In this document: piece after piece, positions 18,090 to 27,083 of the stretch
How the letters are laid out: every line of letters starts with the position of its first letter
Numbering within the stretch: the first letter of the stretch is position 1
Source of the DNA: Tahibacter soli
GTDB lineage: Bacteria; Pseudomonadota; Gammaproteobacteria; Xanthomonadales; Rhodanobacteraceae
NCBI RefSeq assembly: GCF_025717065.2
Contig: NZ_JAOVZO020000018.1
Span: 806,001 to 870,000, forward strand
Reading direction: 5' to 3'
DNA length: 64,000 nucleotides
Program-made: the position numbers and the translations under genes
Notes under the pieces: model-generated
What the model saw: the letters and a program-made list of their open reading frames with translations, nothing else
Told to the model about the DNA's origin: nothing
Database searches by the model: none

Positions 18090-19049
18090 TCAGCGCTTCT
18101 TCTCGCGCCAGTCCCAGCCCGGCGGCGGCGTCAGCTCCCCGCCCATGCGCAGCAGGCGGCGGCGGAACACTTCGGCTTCGTTGCCGGTCTCGCGCCAGTC
18201 GGCCATCGTGCGGCGCATGTCGTCCAGCACCCGCTCCTCGTCGACGATCGCGCCCGCCGACTTCGTCAGCCAGCGCAGCAGGCGTTCGCGTTCCTCGTCG
18301 TCCGCCGTCGCGCGATCGAGCTTGCGCAGCAGCGCATGGCCGAGGACCTGCGTGACGATGACGTCGCCTGCGCTCATCAGGCGTCCGAGCCGTTCGCAGG
18401 CGTCGCGGCGCGCGTCGGTATCGTCGTCGTGCTTCGCCGGATCGCAGGCGTCCATGGCCGGCTTGTAGGCCGGCAGCGAGAACGCGGCGGCGCGTCCCAT
18501 CGCCTGCACCAGCGCTTCGCTTTCGCCGATGCGATCGGCACGCCGTGCGTAGATGTCGAGCCACGCAACGAGGTAGTCGGCGAAGTGCTCGTCGAAGCGC
18601 GCGGCGGCGGCCATGCGGCCGAGCGTGGCGTCGATGCGGGCCGCGTCGCGCGCCTCGACGGCGAGACCGAGCGACGGCATCCATGCCGCGGCATTGCCGG
18701 GATCGGACTGCGCCAGACGGCGCGCGCGGTCGGCGGGATCCGGCCTCGCCGCGTCCGGCGCCTTGAGATTGGACAACGCGAGCCACTGCACGAACGCATC
18801 GTCCGGTGCGGCAGCCGCGGCTTTCGCGAGCAGGTCGGCGCGATCGGCCGGAAAGGCGTTGTCGCTGCCGGACACGTCGGCCGCGAGCGCCCAGTCGCGC
18901 GGTTCGGCGCTCGCGCGCAGTTCGGCCGCGAGCGATGCTTCGTGCTCGCGTGCGGCTGCGATCTCGCCGGTATCCGCAACGGCGGCGGCCGCCAGCCCCG
19001 CGAGCAACAGCCCCGATATCCGTGCGGCGAGCAGGAGGGGTTTCGACAT
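18090..19049 (-). CDS. Secreted protein of unknown function, first of a tandem pair
   Basis: 319 residues with a signal peptide (about 1-25, ending AAAVADT). The mature part is alanine-rich and helical, with blocks EPRDWALAADV, AAAAPDDAFVQWLALSNL and a C-terminal PPPGWDW. Repeated short helical units suggest a tetratricopeptide-like solenoid, but no family could be named. A homologous, frameshifted gene follows upstream (19106-20202) and shares SPRDWALA, PDD(A)xVQW and the C-terminal PPxGW box. The start is ATG at 19049, the first Met before the signal peptide. Confidence 0.7.
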   Translation of the reverse strand: MSKPLLLAARISGLLLAGLAAAAVADTGEIAAAREHEASLAAELRASAEPRDWALAADVSGSDNAFPADRADLLAKAAAAAPDDAFVQWLALSNLKAPDAARPDPADRARRLAQSDPGNAAAWMPSLGLAVEARDAARIDATLGRMAAAARFDEHFADYLVAWLDIYARRADRIGESEALVQAMGRAAAFSLPAYKPAMDACDPAKHDDDTDARRDACERLGRLMSAGDVIVTQVLGHALLRKLDRATADDEERERLLRWLTKSAGAIVDEERVLDDMRRTMADWRETGNEAEVFRRRLLRMGGELTPPPGWDWREKKR

Positions 19050-19105
19050 CGGCGAACTCCGTTGGCAACCGTGCAGCCCGTCGCGATCGTACGGCACGTA
19101 CACCG

Positions 19106-20202
19106 TCATTCGCCGTCTTCCTGCGCCGCCGGCTGCCAACCGGCCGGCGGCGACGCGGAGATGCCGTGCCGCTCGAGCAGTGTCTTGAGCGCCGCGAAAT
19201 CGTCCGTTTGCGCAAGCCATGCCTGTTTTCCCTCGGACATGACGCGCGGGCCGCCCTCGCCGACCAGCCGCATCGACTGCGCGATGCGCCACTGCATTTC
19301 GTGCTCGGCCGCGGCGTCGGCCTCGTCGTATTGCGCCGATTTGCGCAGCACGTGGAAGCCCGACAGGCGCAGGCCGATGGTCGCGGCCTCGCGCGACAGG
19401 CGCCGGCCGATATCGGCGCAGGCGGCGAAGCGGCGCAGATCGGCTTCGGTCTGTTTGACGGCGTCGCAGACCTCGCCGAGGCCGTAGACCGTGACGCCGC
19501 CGGCGCGTGCGTCGCTCAACGCGGAAACGAACGCCAGATCGTCGTCGGACACCTTTCGCCCATCGACGAACGGCGGTCGCGCGACCGATTCCGGATAGCG
19601 CGCGGCGACGTCGAGCAGCGCCAGCGTGTGGTCGACGACGTGGTCGTCGTAGCGGGGCGCCGCGGCGATGCGTGCGAGCACCGTGTCGATGCCGGCCGCG
19701 TCCTTCGCGTCGATCGCACGCTTGAGCGTCGGCAGCAGCGCGAGGCCGTTGTCGGGTTCCAGCCGCTGCACGGCATCGACGCGCGCCTGCGGGGCGCCGA
19801 CGACGTGCAGCCGCCGCTCGCGTTCGGCATCCGGAACAGCGCGAACCACTGCACGAGCGCGTCGTCCGGCGCCGCCAGCGCGGCGGTCTTCAAGAGTTCG
19901 GCGCGATCGGCGTGCGCCTTGTGCATCGCGCTATCGACATCGGCGCCGCGCGCGTCCGGAAGCTGCGCGATCTGCGACGCCAGCGCCCAGTCGCGCGGCG
20001 ACGCGCTGGTCCGCAGGTTTTCGACGAGCCGGCGTTGGCGCGCGGATTCGTCCGCCATCCAGTCGGTCATCTGCGCGGACATTTTCAGGCCGTCGTCGCC
20101 GTCGCCGTCGTCGGTCTGCGCCGAAACGCCGGCGCCCGCGAGCAGCGACGAACCCGCCAGCACGGCGGCCAGACCCATTTTGCGTAACGATGTCGCGATC
20201 AT
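19106..20202 (-). pseudogene. Frameshifted paralogue of the secreted protein at 18090-19049
   Basis: An ATG at 20202 opens a frame with a clear signal peptide (ending GAGVSAQ) and paralogue blocks TSASPRDWALAS and APDDALVQWFALF. At about 19811-19850 the homology jumps to another frame that continues ERERRLHVV ... LEPDNGLALLPTLKRAID ... HGISASPPAGWQP to the stop at 19106. The shift fits loss of one base in this copy. The two frames together give a protein of about 365 residues. It may be a true pseudogene, a sequencing error or, less likely, programmed frameshifting; no slippery heptamer was noticed. Confidence 0.75.
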
Positions 20203-20280
20203 GCGTTTCACTCCGGCGGCGATGTCACGAGGACCAACCGTCATTCGAAGAAAAACAGGATCACGCCGCATCCGGCGGCG

Positions 20281-20799
20281 CTACATGCCCGGATTCGTCG
20301 CGACGAAGACGAGGCTGCGCGCATGGCCCGGCACGTCGTCGAGGTCGCCGGCGCGCCGCATGCCGAGCTTTTCGAGCACGCGGATCGATGCGAGATTCGA
20401 CGGCCGAACCATCGCATACACGTCGGGCAGACGCAGTTCGTCGAACGTATATCGCAGCGCGGCGTGACCCAGTTCGGTCGCGTAGCCGCGGCCCCAGGCG
20501 TCGGCGGCGAAGCGGTAGCCAAGATTCAGGCGCTCGACGCCGGCGTAGTCGCGCCACGCGACACCGCCGAAGCCGATGACCGTGCCGGGCCGTTCGCGCG
20601 CGACGATCGTCCATTGCCCGAAACCGTAGCGCCGCCAGTGCGCGACGCGTACGGCCAGCATGTTGCTCGCGACGGCGATGTCGGCGCACGGGCCGGCCGG
20701 GTTGTGAGCGTTCGTGCGCGGATCGCCGAAGATCGCGAAGAATGCCGCGAGATCGGCGGAAATCGGTGCGCGCAGGATCAGCCGGTCGGTGCCGTCCAT
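20281..20799 (-). CDS. GNAT N-acetyltransferase (RimJ/RimL-like)
   Basis: 172 residues with the RimJ/RimL-type acetyltransferase fold: RLILRAPISADL at the start, the acetyl-CoA loop region YRFAADAWGRGYATEL (about 95-110) and the late conserved PSNLASIRVLEKLGM. Such enzymes acetylate N-terminal or side-chain amines of proteins or small molecules. The gene starts 12 bases after ggt and is probably cotranscribed, but no substrate link is implied. Confidence 0.88.
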   Translation of the reverse strand: MDGTDRLILRAPISADLAAFFAIFGDPRTNAHNPAGPCADIAVASNMLAVRVAHWRRYGFGQWTIVARERPGTVIGFGGVAWRDYAGVERLNLGYRFAADAWGRGYATELGHAALRYTFDELRLPDVYAMVRPSNLASIRVLEKLGMRRAGDLDDVPGHARSLVFVATNPGM

Positions 20800-20811
20800 G
20801 GCCGATGCCCC

Positions 20812-22506
20812 TCAGTAGCCCGCCGCCTGGCCGTCCTTGCGGCCTTCCGACGCGCCGACGTACACCTTGTTGACGTCGTCCCACAGGATCGCCTGGTAGC
20901 CGCCGTACGGACCGTCGGCCCAGGTCACCTTGTGGCCTTTCTGCATCAGGCCGCGCACGGTTTCGTACGCGAACCCGGCTTCGAGGTTGATCTCGCCGCC
21001 GTCGCTCATCGCGGTGTTCTGGCCGGTCGGCTCGGTCGATCCGTCGTGCTGGATGCGCGGGGCGTCGCCGGCTTCCTGCAGGTTCATGCCGAAGTCGACG
21101 AGATTCGCCACGATCTGCACGTGACCCTGCGGCTGCATCGCGCCGCCCATGACGCCGAAACTGACCCACGGCTTGCCGTTTTTCGTGATGAACGCCGGAA
21201 TGATCGTGTGGAACGGCCGCTTGCCCGGCGCGAACGCGTTCGGATGGCCGTCCTTGAGGACGAACATCTCGCCGCGGTCCTGCAGGATGAAGCCGAGTCC
21301 GGTCGGCGCCATGCCCGAACCCATGCCGCGATAGTTCGACTGGATCAGCGACACCATGTTGCCCCAGCGGTCGGCGGTGGTCAGGTAGATCGTGTCGCCG
21401 CCTTCGAGCGGCGGATGACCCGCTTCGACCGACTGCGCCGCGCGCGGCCCGATCAGCTTGCGGCGCTCGGCGGCATAGCCCTTGTCGACGAGGCCCTTGA
21501 GCGGCGCCCTGGCGAACGCCGGATCGGCGAAATACTGCGCGCGGTCGGCGAACGCGAGCTTCTTGGCCTCGGTGAAAAGATGCACGTACTCGGTGCTGCC
21601 GAAGCCCAGCGCCTTGAGATCGTACGCTTCGAGAATGTTGAGCATCGTCAGCGCCGCGACGCCTTGACCGTTCGGCGGCAGCTCCCACACGTCGTAGCCG
21701 CGATAGTTCGTCGACAGCGGTTCTACCCATTCGCCGGTATGCGCGGCGAGATCGTCGGCGGAGAGGAAACCGGCGTTCGCCTTCATGTAGTCGCCGATCG
21801 TCTTCGCGATCGCGCCCTTGTAGAACGCGTCGCGACCGCCCTTGCCGATCGCCTCGAGCGTATTGGCAAGATTCGGATTCTTCCACATTTCGCCTTTGGC
21901 GGGCGCCTTGCCGTTCTTCGTGTACTGCTCGGCGAAGCCGGGATACTTCGACAGCTTCGGCACCGACAGCGCCCAGTAGTGCGCGATCAGTTCGGACACC
22001 GGGAAGCCGTTCTTCGCGTACTCGACGGTCGGCGCGAGCAGCCGCGTCATCGGCAGCTTGCCGAAGCGGCCGTGCAGCGCGAACCAGCCGTCGACGCAGC
22101 CGGGCACCGACACCGGCAGCGGGCCGGTCGGCGGAACGTCCTTGTAGCCGTGCTCGGCGAACCACTGCAGCGTCAGCGATTTGGGCGAGCGGCCCGAACC
22201 GTTGTAGCCGTGGAGCTTGCCGGTTTTCGCATCCCACACGATCGCGAACAGATCGCCGCCGATGCCGCTGCCGGTCGGCTCCATGAGACCGAGCGCGGCG
22301 TTGGCGGCGATCGCCGCGTCGACCGCGGTGCCGCCGGCCTTGAGCACGTCGAGGCCGATTTGCGTCGCCAGCGGCTGCGACGTCGCGACCATGCCGTGCG
22401 GCGCGATCACTTCCGAACGCGTGGCGAACGACTTGCCGGTGACGCGATCGCCGGCGTGGGCGGCGAGAGGCAGCGCGAGGGCGAGGGCGAGGATGACCGG
22501 ACGCAT
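20812..22506 (-). CDS. ggt: Gamma-glutamyltransferase
   Basis: 564 residues with a signal peptide (about 1-18, ending AAHA). It is a precursor that should self-cleave before T372 in GGDTIYLTT, the N-terminal nucleophile of the small subunit. The family's PLATQIGLDVLKAGGTAVDAAIA and substrate-loop GSGMAPTG regions are present. The periplasmic enzyme removes or transfers the gamma-glutamyl group of glutathione and related peptides. The GNAT gene follows closely. Conservation around the cleavage site suggests it is active. Confidence 0.93.
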   Translation of the reverse strand: MRPVILALALALPLAAHAGDRVTGKSFATRSEVIAPHGMVATSQPLATQIGLDVLKAGGTAVDAAIAANAALGLMEPTGSGIGGDLFAIVWDAKTGKLHGYNGSGRSPKSLTLQWFAEHGYKDVPPTGPLPVSVPGCVDGWFALHGRFGKLPMTRLLAPTVEYAKNGFPVSELIAHYWALSVPKLSKYPGFAEQYTKNGKAPAKGEMWKNPNLANTLEAIGKGGRDAFYKGAIAKTIGDYMKANAGFLSADDLAAHTGEWVEPLSTNYRGYDVWELPPNGQGVAALTMLNILEAYDLKALGFGSTEYVHLFTEAKKLAFADRAQYFADPAFARAPLKGLVDKGYAAERRKLIGPRAAQSVEAGHPPLEGGDTIYLTTADRWGNMVSLIQSNYRGMGSGMAPTGLGFILQDRGEMFVLKDGHPNAFAPGKRPFHTIIPAFITKNGKPWVSFGVMGGAMQPQGHVQIVANLVDFGMNLQEAGDAPRIQHDGSTEPTGQNTAMSDGGEINLEAGFAYETVRGLMQKGHKVTWADGPYGGYQAILWDDVNKVYVGASEGRKDGQAAGY

Positions 22507-22578
22507 GGACGACTCCGCGGCGAAGGAATCGCCCGAGCATAGGCGAGGCCGGCCGGTTACGCACGGTGCGAAAAGTCA

Positions 22579-22599
22579 GGTGCCGGCGAGGCCGGCACC
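22579..22599 (-). terminator. Hairpin after the secreted gene at 22623-23960, possible weak terminator
   Basis: Perfect 9-bp inverted repeat GGTGCCGGC/GCCGGCACC with a three-base loop, followed on the minus strand by CTGACTTTT. It lies 24 bases past the stop codon of the upstream gene and before ggt. Confidence 0.5.
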
Positions 22600-22622
22600 C
22601 GGTTCGATCAGGGCCAGATCGA

Positions 22623-23960
22623 TCAGGGCCAGGGCAGTTCGATCGTGTCGGTTTCGCTCGCGTCGACGATGCGCTCGACGGCGACGCCGATCGTGCCGTC
22701 GGCGATGCGCCGGTCGATCGCGACGACGAAACCGCCGCCGGACGGCGCGACCACGCGCGGGCCGACACCGGCGACGATGCCGCCAAGCTTGAACTCGCGC
22801 TGCGGCGCGCCGTCGGTATCGAGCAGCCGCGTGACCAGAGACGTCACGCCGTTCGACGCTTCGACGCGCAGCGCCACGATGCGATCGTCGGCCGATGCGG
22901 ACACATGCCAGTCGCCCTCGCCGGCCAAAGCATCGAGCAGGAATGCCGGCTGCGGTCCGCCCGGCGAGAACCGCTGCACGACGGGCGAACGCACGCCGTC
23001 GGCGACGAGCAGCATGTCGTCGGCGCCGCTGGCCGCAAGATCGTGCAGGGCCGCCGCATCGATCGCCGGGTCGGCGACGGCGGGCGGGTCCGGCAGCGTC
23101 GTGCCGGCCGGCAGCCGATGCACCTGGACGAGCCCTGCGTTGGTCGTGAACACCGCGACGAGCGCATGCGCGCGCGTGAACGCGAGGTCGCGGAACTCGC
23201 TCCAGACGAGCGGCAGGTTGATCTGCAGCGGCGCGGCGCCGCTGCTCGCGGCGACGCGCTGCGCGAACACATAACGGCCGAACGGCTGGCCGCAGGCGCC
23301 GGCAACGGTCAGCGTATCGTTCGCCGGATCGACATCCAGCGTCAGACGTTCGGGTACCCAGCCGATCGCACAGGTGCGGAACGGTTGGCGCCAGCGCGGC
23401 GCGCCGACGGCATCGAGCGCAATCAGTTCGAACGTGTGAGGCCCCGGCACGCCCGTCCAGGTGGTCTCGAAGACGCGCAGCACATAGGCGCCGCCGGCGG
23501 CATCGGAGGCGATCGCGGCGATCCTGCCGTCGTAGCGCGAAACCTGGAATTCCCAACTCGGCCACGTCGAGCCGTTCGGCATGCCGTAGACGTGGTCGGT
23601 CGTCGGCGTGAACGCGTTGCCGCGATGGATCCAGCTGACGCGATGGCCGCCCGCCGCGTCGACGCCGCTCGGTTCAAGCACGGTATCGGTGCCGAACCGG
23701 CCGAACAGCGCCCACGGCAGCAGCGCGCCGGTCGGCCCGAGCGTGTACTCGTGGACGTAGTCGTTGGTGCCGTAAGGATCGTTGAGCGCCTGCACCGCGA
23801 TCTCGCCGGTCGTGCGGTCGACGGCAAGACCGCGATCGGCCAGGCGCGTCGGAAACACTGCGTTCGAACCGAGGAACTGCGACCAGTCCTGCGACTGGGC
23901 CTGCGCGGCGACCGCGCCGAGTGCCGCGGCGAGCGCCGCGGCCGTGCGTACGAGTTTCAT
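22623..23960 (-). CDS. Secreted protein of unknown function, probable beta-propeller
   Basis: 445 residues with a signal peptide (about 1-21, ending AVAAQAQ). The mature protein is strongly beta-patterned, with recurring stretches such as LAVDRTTGEIAVQAL, GRIAAIASDAAGGAYVLRVFE and SADDRIVALRVEASNG, as in multi-bladed propeller proteins. No enzyme motif was seen. A very strong AGGAGGGGG site precedes the ATG at 23960. A 13-base duplication (TGGCCCTGATCGA) overlaps the stop codon. The family is not recognised. Confidence 0.7.
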   Translation of the reverse strand: MKLVRTAAALAAALGAVAAQAQSQDWSQFLGSNAVFPTRLADRGLAVDRTTGEIAVQALNDPYGTNDYVHEYTLGPTGALLPWALFGRFGTDTVLEPSGVDAAGGHRVSWIHRGNAFTPTTDHVYGMPNGSTWPSWEFQVSRYDGRIAAIASDAAGGAYVLRVFETTWTGVPGPHTFELIALDAVGAPRWRQPFRTCAIGWVPERLTLDVDPANDTLTVAGACGQPFGRYVFAQRVAASSGAAPLQINLPLVWSEFRDLAFTRAHALVAVFTTNAGLVQVHRLPAGTTLPDPPAVADPAIDAAALHDLAASGADDMLLVADGVRSPVVQRFSPGGPQPAFLLDALAGEGDWHVSASADDRIVALRVEASNGVTSLVTRLLDTDGAPQREFKLGGIVAGVGPRVVAPSGGGFVVAIDRRIADGTIGVAVERIVDASETDTIELPWP

Positions 23961-24041
23961 GCCCCCTCCTGCGAAGCCCGGCCCCGTGCCGGGTACGTCC
24001 GCAGTGTCGGACAGGCGCGTCTCAGGGACTGCGGCGCGCCG

Positions 24042-24758
24042 TCAGATTTCGTCGACGCCGGTGCGGCGCGAGCGCCGGATCAGCCACGCGACGCCGCGCA
24101 GGTCGGCTATGCCCACGAGCGCGCGATTGAGATTGTTGTACTTCGATACGCCGGCGCCGCGCGGCCGATGGTTCACCGGCACGCTGACCGTGCGCCAGCC
24201 GGCGCGCTGCATCAGCGCCGGCAGGTAGCGGTGCATATGGTCGAAGTACGGCAGGTCGAGAAACGCGTCGCGCTCGAACAGCTTGATGCCGCAGCCGGTG
24301 TCGGGCGTCGAATCGCGCAGGAGGCGCGAGCGGATCGCGTTGGCGAACTTCGACGCCCAGCGCTTGCTGCCCGTGTCCTTGCGGTTGACGCGCCAGCCGG
24401 CGTAGAGCTTCACCTCCCGTTCGCCCGCGTCGCGCGCGGCGATCAGCTTCGGAATATCGGCCGGATCGTTCTGGCCGTCGCCGTCGAGCGTGGCGATCCA
24501 CGTGCCGCGCGCGGCCTTGACGCCGGTGCGCACCGCCGTGCTCTGGCCGCTCTGCGCGACGTGATGCAGCACCCGCAGTTCCGGCACCTGCGCCTTGAGG
24601 CCCTGGAGCACGGCGAGGCTGTCGTCCTTGCTGTCGTCGTCGACGTAGACGATCTCGAAGTCGTGACGGCCGCGCAGCGCGGCGACGATTTCGTCGACGA
24701 GCGGCTTGACGTTGTCGCGTTCGTTGAACACCGGCACGACCACTGAAATCTGCGGCAT
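24042..24758 (-). CDS. Family 2 glycosyltransferase (dolichyl-phosphate mannose synthase-like)
   Basis: 238 residues forming a GT-A domain: MPQISVVVPVFNERDNV start, FEIVYVDDDSKDDS, and the metal-binding D92-G-D94 in TLDGDGQND. No transmembrane tail follows, so it resembles single-domain polyprenyl-phosphate sugar transferases. Such enzymes charge undecaprenyl phosphate with a sugar for later transfer outside the membrane. It starts 11 bases after the epimerase gene on the same strand. Donor and acceptor are not readable from sequence. Confidence 0.87.
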   Translation of the reverse strand: MPQISVVVPVFNERDNVKPLVDEIVAALRGRHDFEIVYVDDDSKDDSLAVLQGLKAQVPELRVLHHVAQSGQSTAVRTGVKAARGTWIATLDGDGQNDPADIPKLIAARDAGEREVKLYAGWRVNRKDTGSKRWASKFANAIRSRLLRDSTPDTGCGIKLFERDAFLDLPYFDHMHRYLPALMQRAGWRTVSVPVNHRPRGAGVSKYNNLNRALVGIADLRGVAWLIRRSRRTGVDEI

Positions 24759-24769
24759 TTTTTCGATCC

Positions 24770-25744
24770 TCACAGGCGATCGCCGAAGTACTCGCGGCAC
24801 CACGCGACGACGCCGGGCATGCCCTCGTCGATCGTCGTGGCCGGTTCGAAGCCGAACGCGTCGCGCGCGCGATCGACCGCGGCGCTCGTTTCGGGCATGT
24901 CGCCGGGCTGCATCGGCTTGTCGTTGCGGATCGCGGCGCGCCCGGCCGCCCGTTCGATCACGCGAATGAAATGTTCGAGTTCCACCGGCCGGTGGTTGCC
25001 GAGGTTGTACACGGCGCACGGCGGCGCCGTGCCGTCGTCGGCCGGAACGGTGTCGAGCGCGCCGAGCACGCCGGCGACGATGTCGTCGATGTGGGTGAAG
25101 TCGCGCCGCATGCGGCCGTGATTGAACACGTCGATCGCGCGGCCGGCGAGGATCGCGCGCGAGAACAGCAGCGGCGCCATGTCGGGCCGGCCCCACGGGC
25201 CGTACACCGTGAAGAAGCGCAGGCCGGTCGCGCGGATGCGGTACAGGTGCGCGTAGCAGTGCGCCATCAGCTCGTTCGACGCCTTCGACGCGGCGTACAG
25301 CGACAAGGGCCGGTCGACCGTCTGCGCCTCGTCGAACGGCGAGCGCGCGTTGCCGCCGTAGACCGACGACGACGACGCATACACCAGGTGCTCGACGGGA
25401 TGCGCGCGGCACGCTTCGAGCACGTTCAGAAAACCGAGCCAGTTGCTGGTGAGGTACGCGTACGGGTTCTGCAGCGAATAGCGCACGCCGGCCTGCGCGG
25501 CCAGATGCACGACGCGACGCGGTTTGACCTCGGCGAAGAGCGCGTCGAACGCGGGCTTGTCGGCGATGTCGAGCGTGCGCAGGTCGAGCGTCGGACACAG
25601 CGCGGCGACGCGATCGCGCTTGATCTGCGGATCGTAGTAGTCGTTGTAGTTGTCGACGCCCACGACACGCTCGCCGCGCGCGAGCAGCGCCCGCGCGACG
25701 TTCGCGCCGATGAAGCCGGCCGCGCCGGTGAGAAGTATCGTCAT
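24770..25744 (-). CDS. NAD-dependent sugar epimerase (UDP-glucuronate 4-epimerase type)
   Basis: 324 residues of the extended SDR family. The NAD motif is TGAAGFIG (6-13), the catalytic set is S124-S127, Y150 and K154 (YAASK), and DNYNDYYDPQIKRDR is characteristic of UDP-glucuronate 4-epimerases, which supply UDP-galacturonate for envelope glycans. It is followed closely by a GT2 glycosyltransferase, so the pair probably builds a surface-sugar intermediate. UDP-glucose 4-epimerase is a less likely alternative. Confidence 0.88.
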   Translation of the reverse strand: MTILLTGAAGFIGANVARALLARGERVVGVDNYNDYYDPQIKRDRVAALCPTLDLRTLDIADKPAFDALFAEVKPRRVVHLAAQAGVRYSLQNPYAYLTSNWLGFLNVLEACRAHPVEHLVYASSSSVYGGNARSPFDEAQTVDRPLSLYAASKASNELMAHCYAHLYRIRATGLRFFTVYGPWGRPDMAPLLFSRAILAGRAIDVFNHGRMRRDFTHIDDIVAGVLGALDTVPADDGTAPPCAVYNLGNHRPVELEHFIRVIERAAGRAAIRNDKPMQPGDMPETSAAVDRARDAFGFEPATTIDEGMPGVVAWCREYFGDRL

Positions 25745-25787
25745 GCCAGGGTGGTCGCCGGAAAACGGCGTATTGTAGCGGCGCGCG

Positions 25788-26510
25788 CTACTGCGTGTCG
25801 GCTACCTGCCGCGTGCCGCCTTCGAGGGTCTGGCGCCACGCCGCCTCGAGCGCGTCGAAACGCGTCGGCTGTTCGGCCATCAGCACGAGCGTGCCGTCGC
25901 CCATCGGCACGCTGCGCCCGACCACGTCGGCCTTGCGGAAGTCGTCGCGCTCGTTCTCGCGATGGTGCGCGATATAGATCACGGTGACCGCGCCGTCGTC
26001 CTGCGGCATCACCATGTGCACCGACAGGTACGATCCGACCGGACACGGCGAGGCGTAGCTGATGCCCGGCGGCAGCGGGCCGGCGACCTTGACGCCGCGT
26101 TGCGCGAACCGGCGCAGGACTTCGCTTTCGGGCATGGCCAGCCGCGGTACGAACGATTCGGGCTCGTCCCGCATGTGGTTGACCATCGCGTCGGCGAACG
26201 CCGCTCCCGGCGACAGGCCGATCACGCCGATCGCGACGACGAGCAGCACCGCGGCGGTCATCGCCCAGCCGAGGTAGCGCCGCTGCGAGCCGTGGTCGCG
26301 GCGCTCGACCGTCGCCTGCGCGAGCAGGATGCGTTCGGCGAGGCCGTCGGGCACGGCGATCAGCATCGAACGGCGCAGTTGCAGTTCGAAGCCGAGCGCG
26401 CGCGCATGGTGAGCGGCGCAGCCGGAGCATTCGCGCCGGTGTTCGACCATCTCGGGCGTTTCGCGGCGCGGGTCGGCGGCGAGCTGGCGGCGGTATTCGA
26501 GGCAGTTCAT
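25788..26510 (-). CDS. DUF3379-type anti-sigma factor
   Basis: 240 residues. The N-terminal cytoplasmic part has the zinc-binding pattern C3 ... H24-x3-C28-x2-C31 of ZAS anti-sigma domains. One transmembrane segment lies at about 80-100 (WAMTAAVLLVVAIGVIGL). The periplasmic part is the DUF3379 domain. The start codon overlaps the stop of the ECF sigma gene by four bases (ATGA), so both are made together. It should hold that sigma factor at the membrane until a periplasmic signal arrives. Confidence 0.88.
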   Translation of the reverse strand: MNCLEYRRQLAADPRRETPEMVEHRRECSGCAAHHARALGFELQLRRSMLIAVPDGLAERILLAQATVERRDHGSQRRYLGWAMTAAVLLVVAIGVIGLSPGAAFADAMVNHMRDEPESFVPRLAMPESEVLRRFAQRGVKVAGPLPPGISYASPCPVGSYLSVHMVMPQDDGAVTVIYIAHHRENERDDFRKADVVGRSVPMGDGTLVLMAEQPTRFDALEAAWRQTLEGGTRQVADTQ

Positions 26511-27013
26511 GCGTTAGCCTCAGTGCGTTCGCCGCCGAGCAGGGTCTTGAGCTTCTGGCGCGCGCGGAACAGCTGGGTCATCACCGCGGCCGAGCCCAGA
26601 CCGAGCTCGGTCGCGATCTCCTCGCACGAAAACCCGCCGAGCACCTGCAGCAGCAGCGGCTCGCGGTATTTCGGCTCGAGCTTGAGCATCGCCGCGCGCA
26701 CGATCGCGTCTTCGCCGATCTGCTCGGGACCGAGAATGTCGCGGTCGTCGAGTTCGAGTTCGCCGATGTCGGTCGTGTCGAGCTGCTTGCGCTCGTACAG
26801 GCGCGCGTGCTCGCGCCGCAAGATCGTGATCAGCCACGCCTTCGCGGCGTTCGTGTCGCGCAGCGTGTCGAGCGAACGCCAGGCGCGCAGGAACGTTTCC
26901 TGGGCGAGGTCCTGCGCAAGCGCCGAGTCGCCGCACAGCCAGTAGGCGTAGCGGAACAGGTCGGCGGTGTGCGCTCGGACGAGGGCGTCGAACTGGCGTT
27001 GGCGGCTGCTCAC
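26507..27013 (-). CDS. ECF RNA polymerase sigma factor
   Basis: 168 residues with region 2 (RYAYWLCGDSALAQDLAQETFLRAWR, about 20-45) and region 4 (CEEIATELGLGSAAVMTQLFRARQKL, about 129-154). This is the group of short sigma factors paired with DUF3379 membrane anti-sigma factors. It probably directs an envelope-stress or extracytoplasmic response. The downstream gene is its likely antagonist. No promoter motif for autoregulation was identified with confidence. Confidence 0.93.
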   Translation of the reverse strand: MSSRQRQFDALVRAHTADLFRYAYWLCGDSALAQDLAQETFLRAWRSLDTLRDTNAAKAWLITILRREHARLYERKQLDTTDIGELELDDRDILGPEQIGEDAIVRAAMLKLEPKYREPLLLQVLGGFSCEEIATELGLGSAAVMTQLFRARQKLKTLLGGERTEANA

Positions 27014-27083
27014 GGCTTATAGACCGGCAGCGGTGCGATCGGCTTTCATCACGCGTGACCCCTCCCGCGTCGCTGTCGGCGGG

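Noticed and set aside
19106-19849. Independent small gene starting with GTG at 19849
   Set aside because: No ribosome binding site and no signal peptide; homology with the neighbour shows it is the second half of a frameshifted gene.
22605-22640. Short duplication around the stop codon of the secreted gene at 22623
   Set aside because: A 13-base tandem copy without further units; more likely slippage than a functional repeat.
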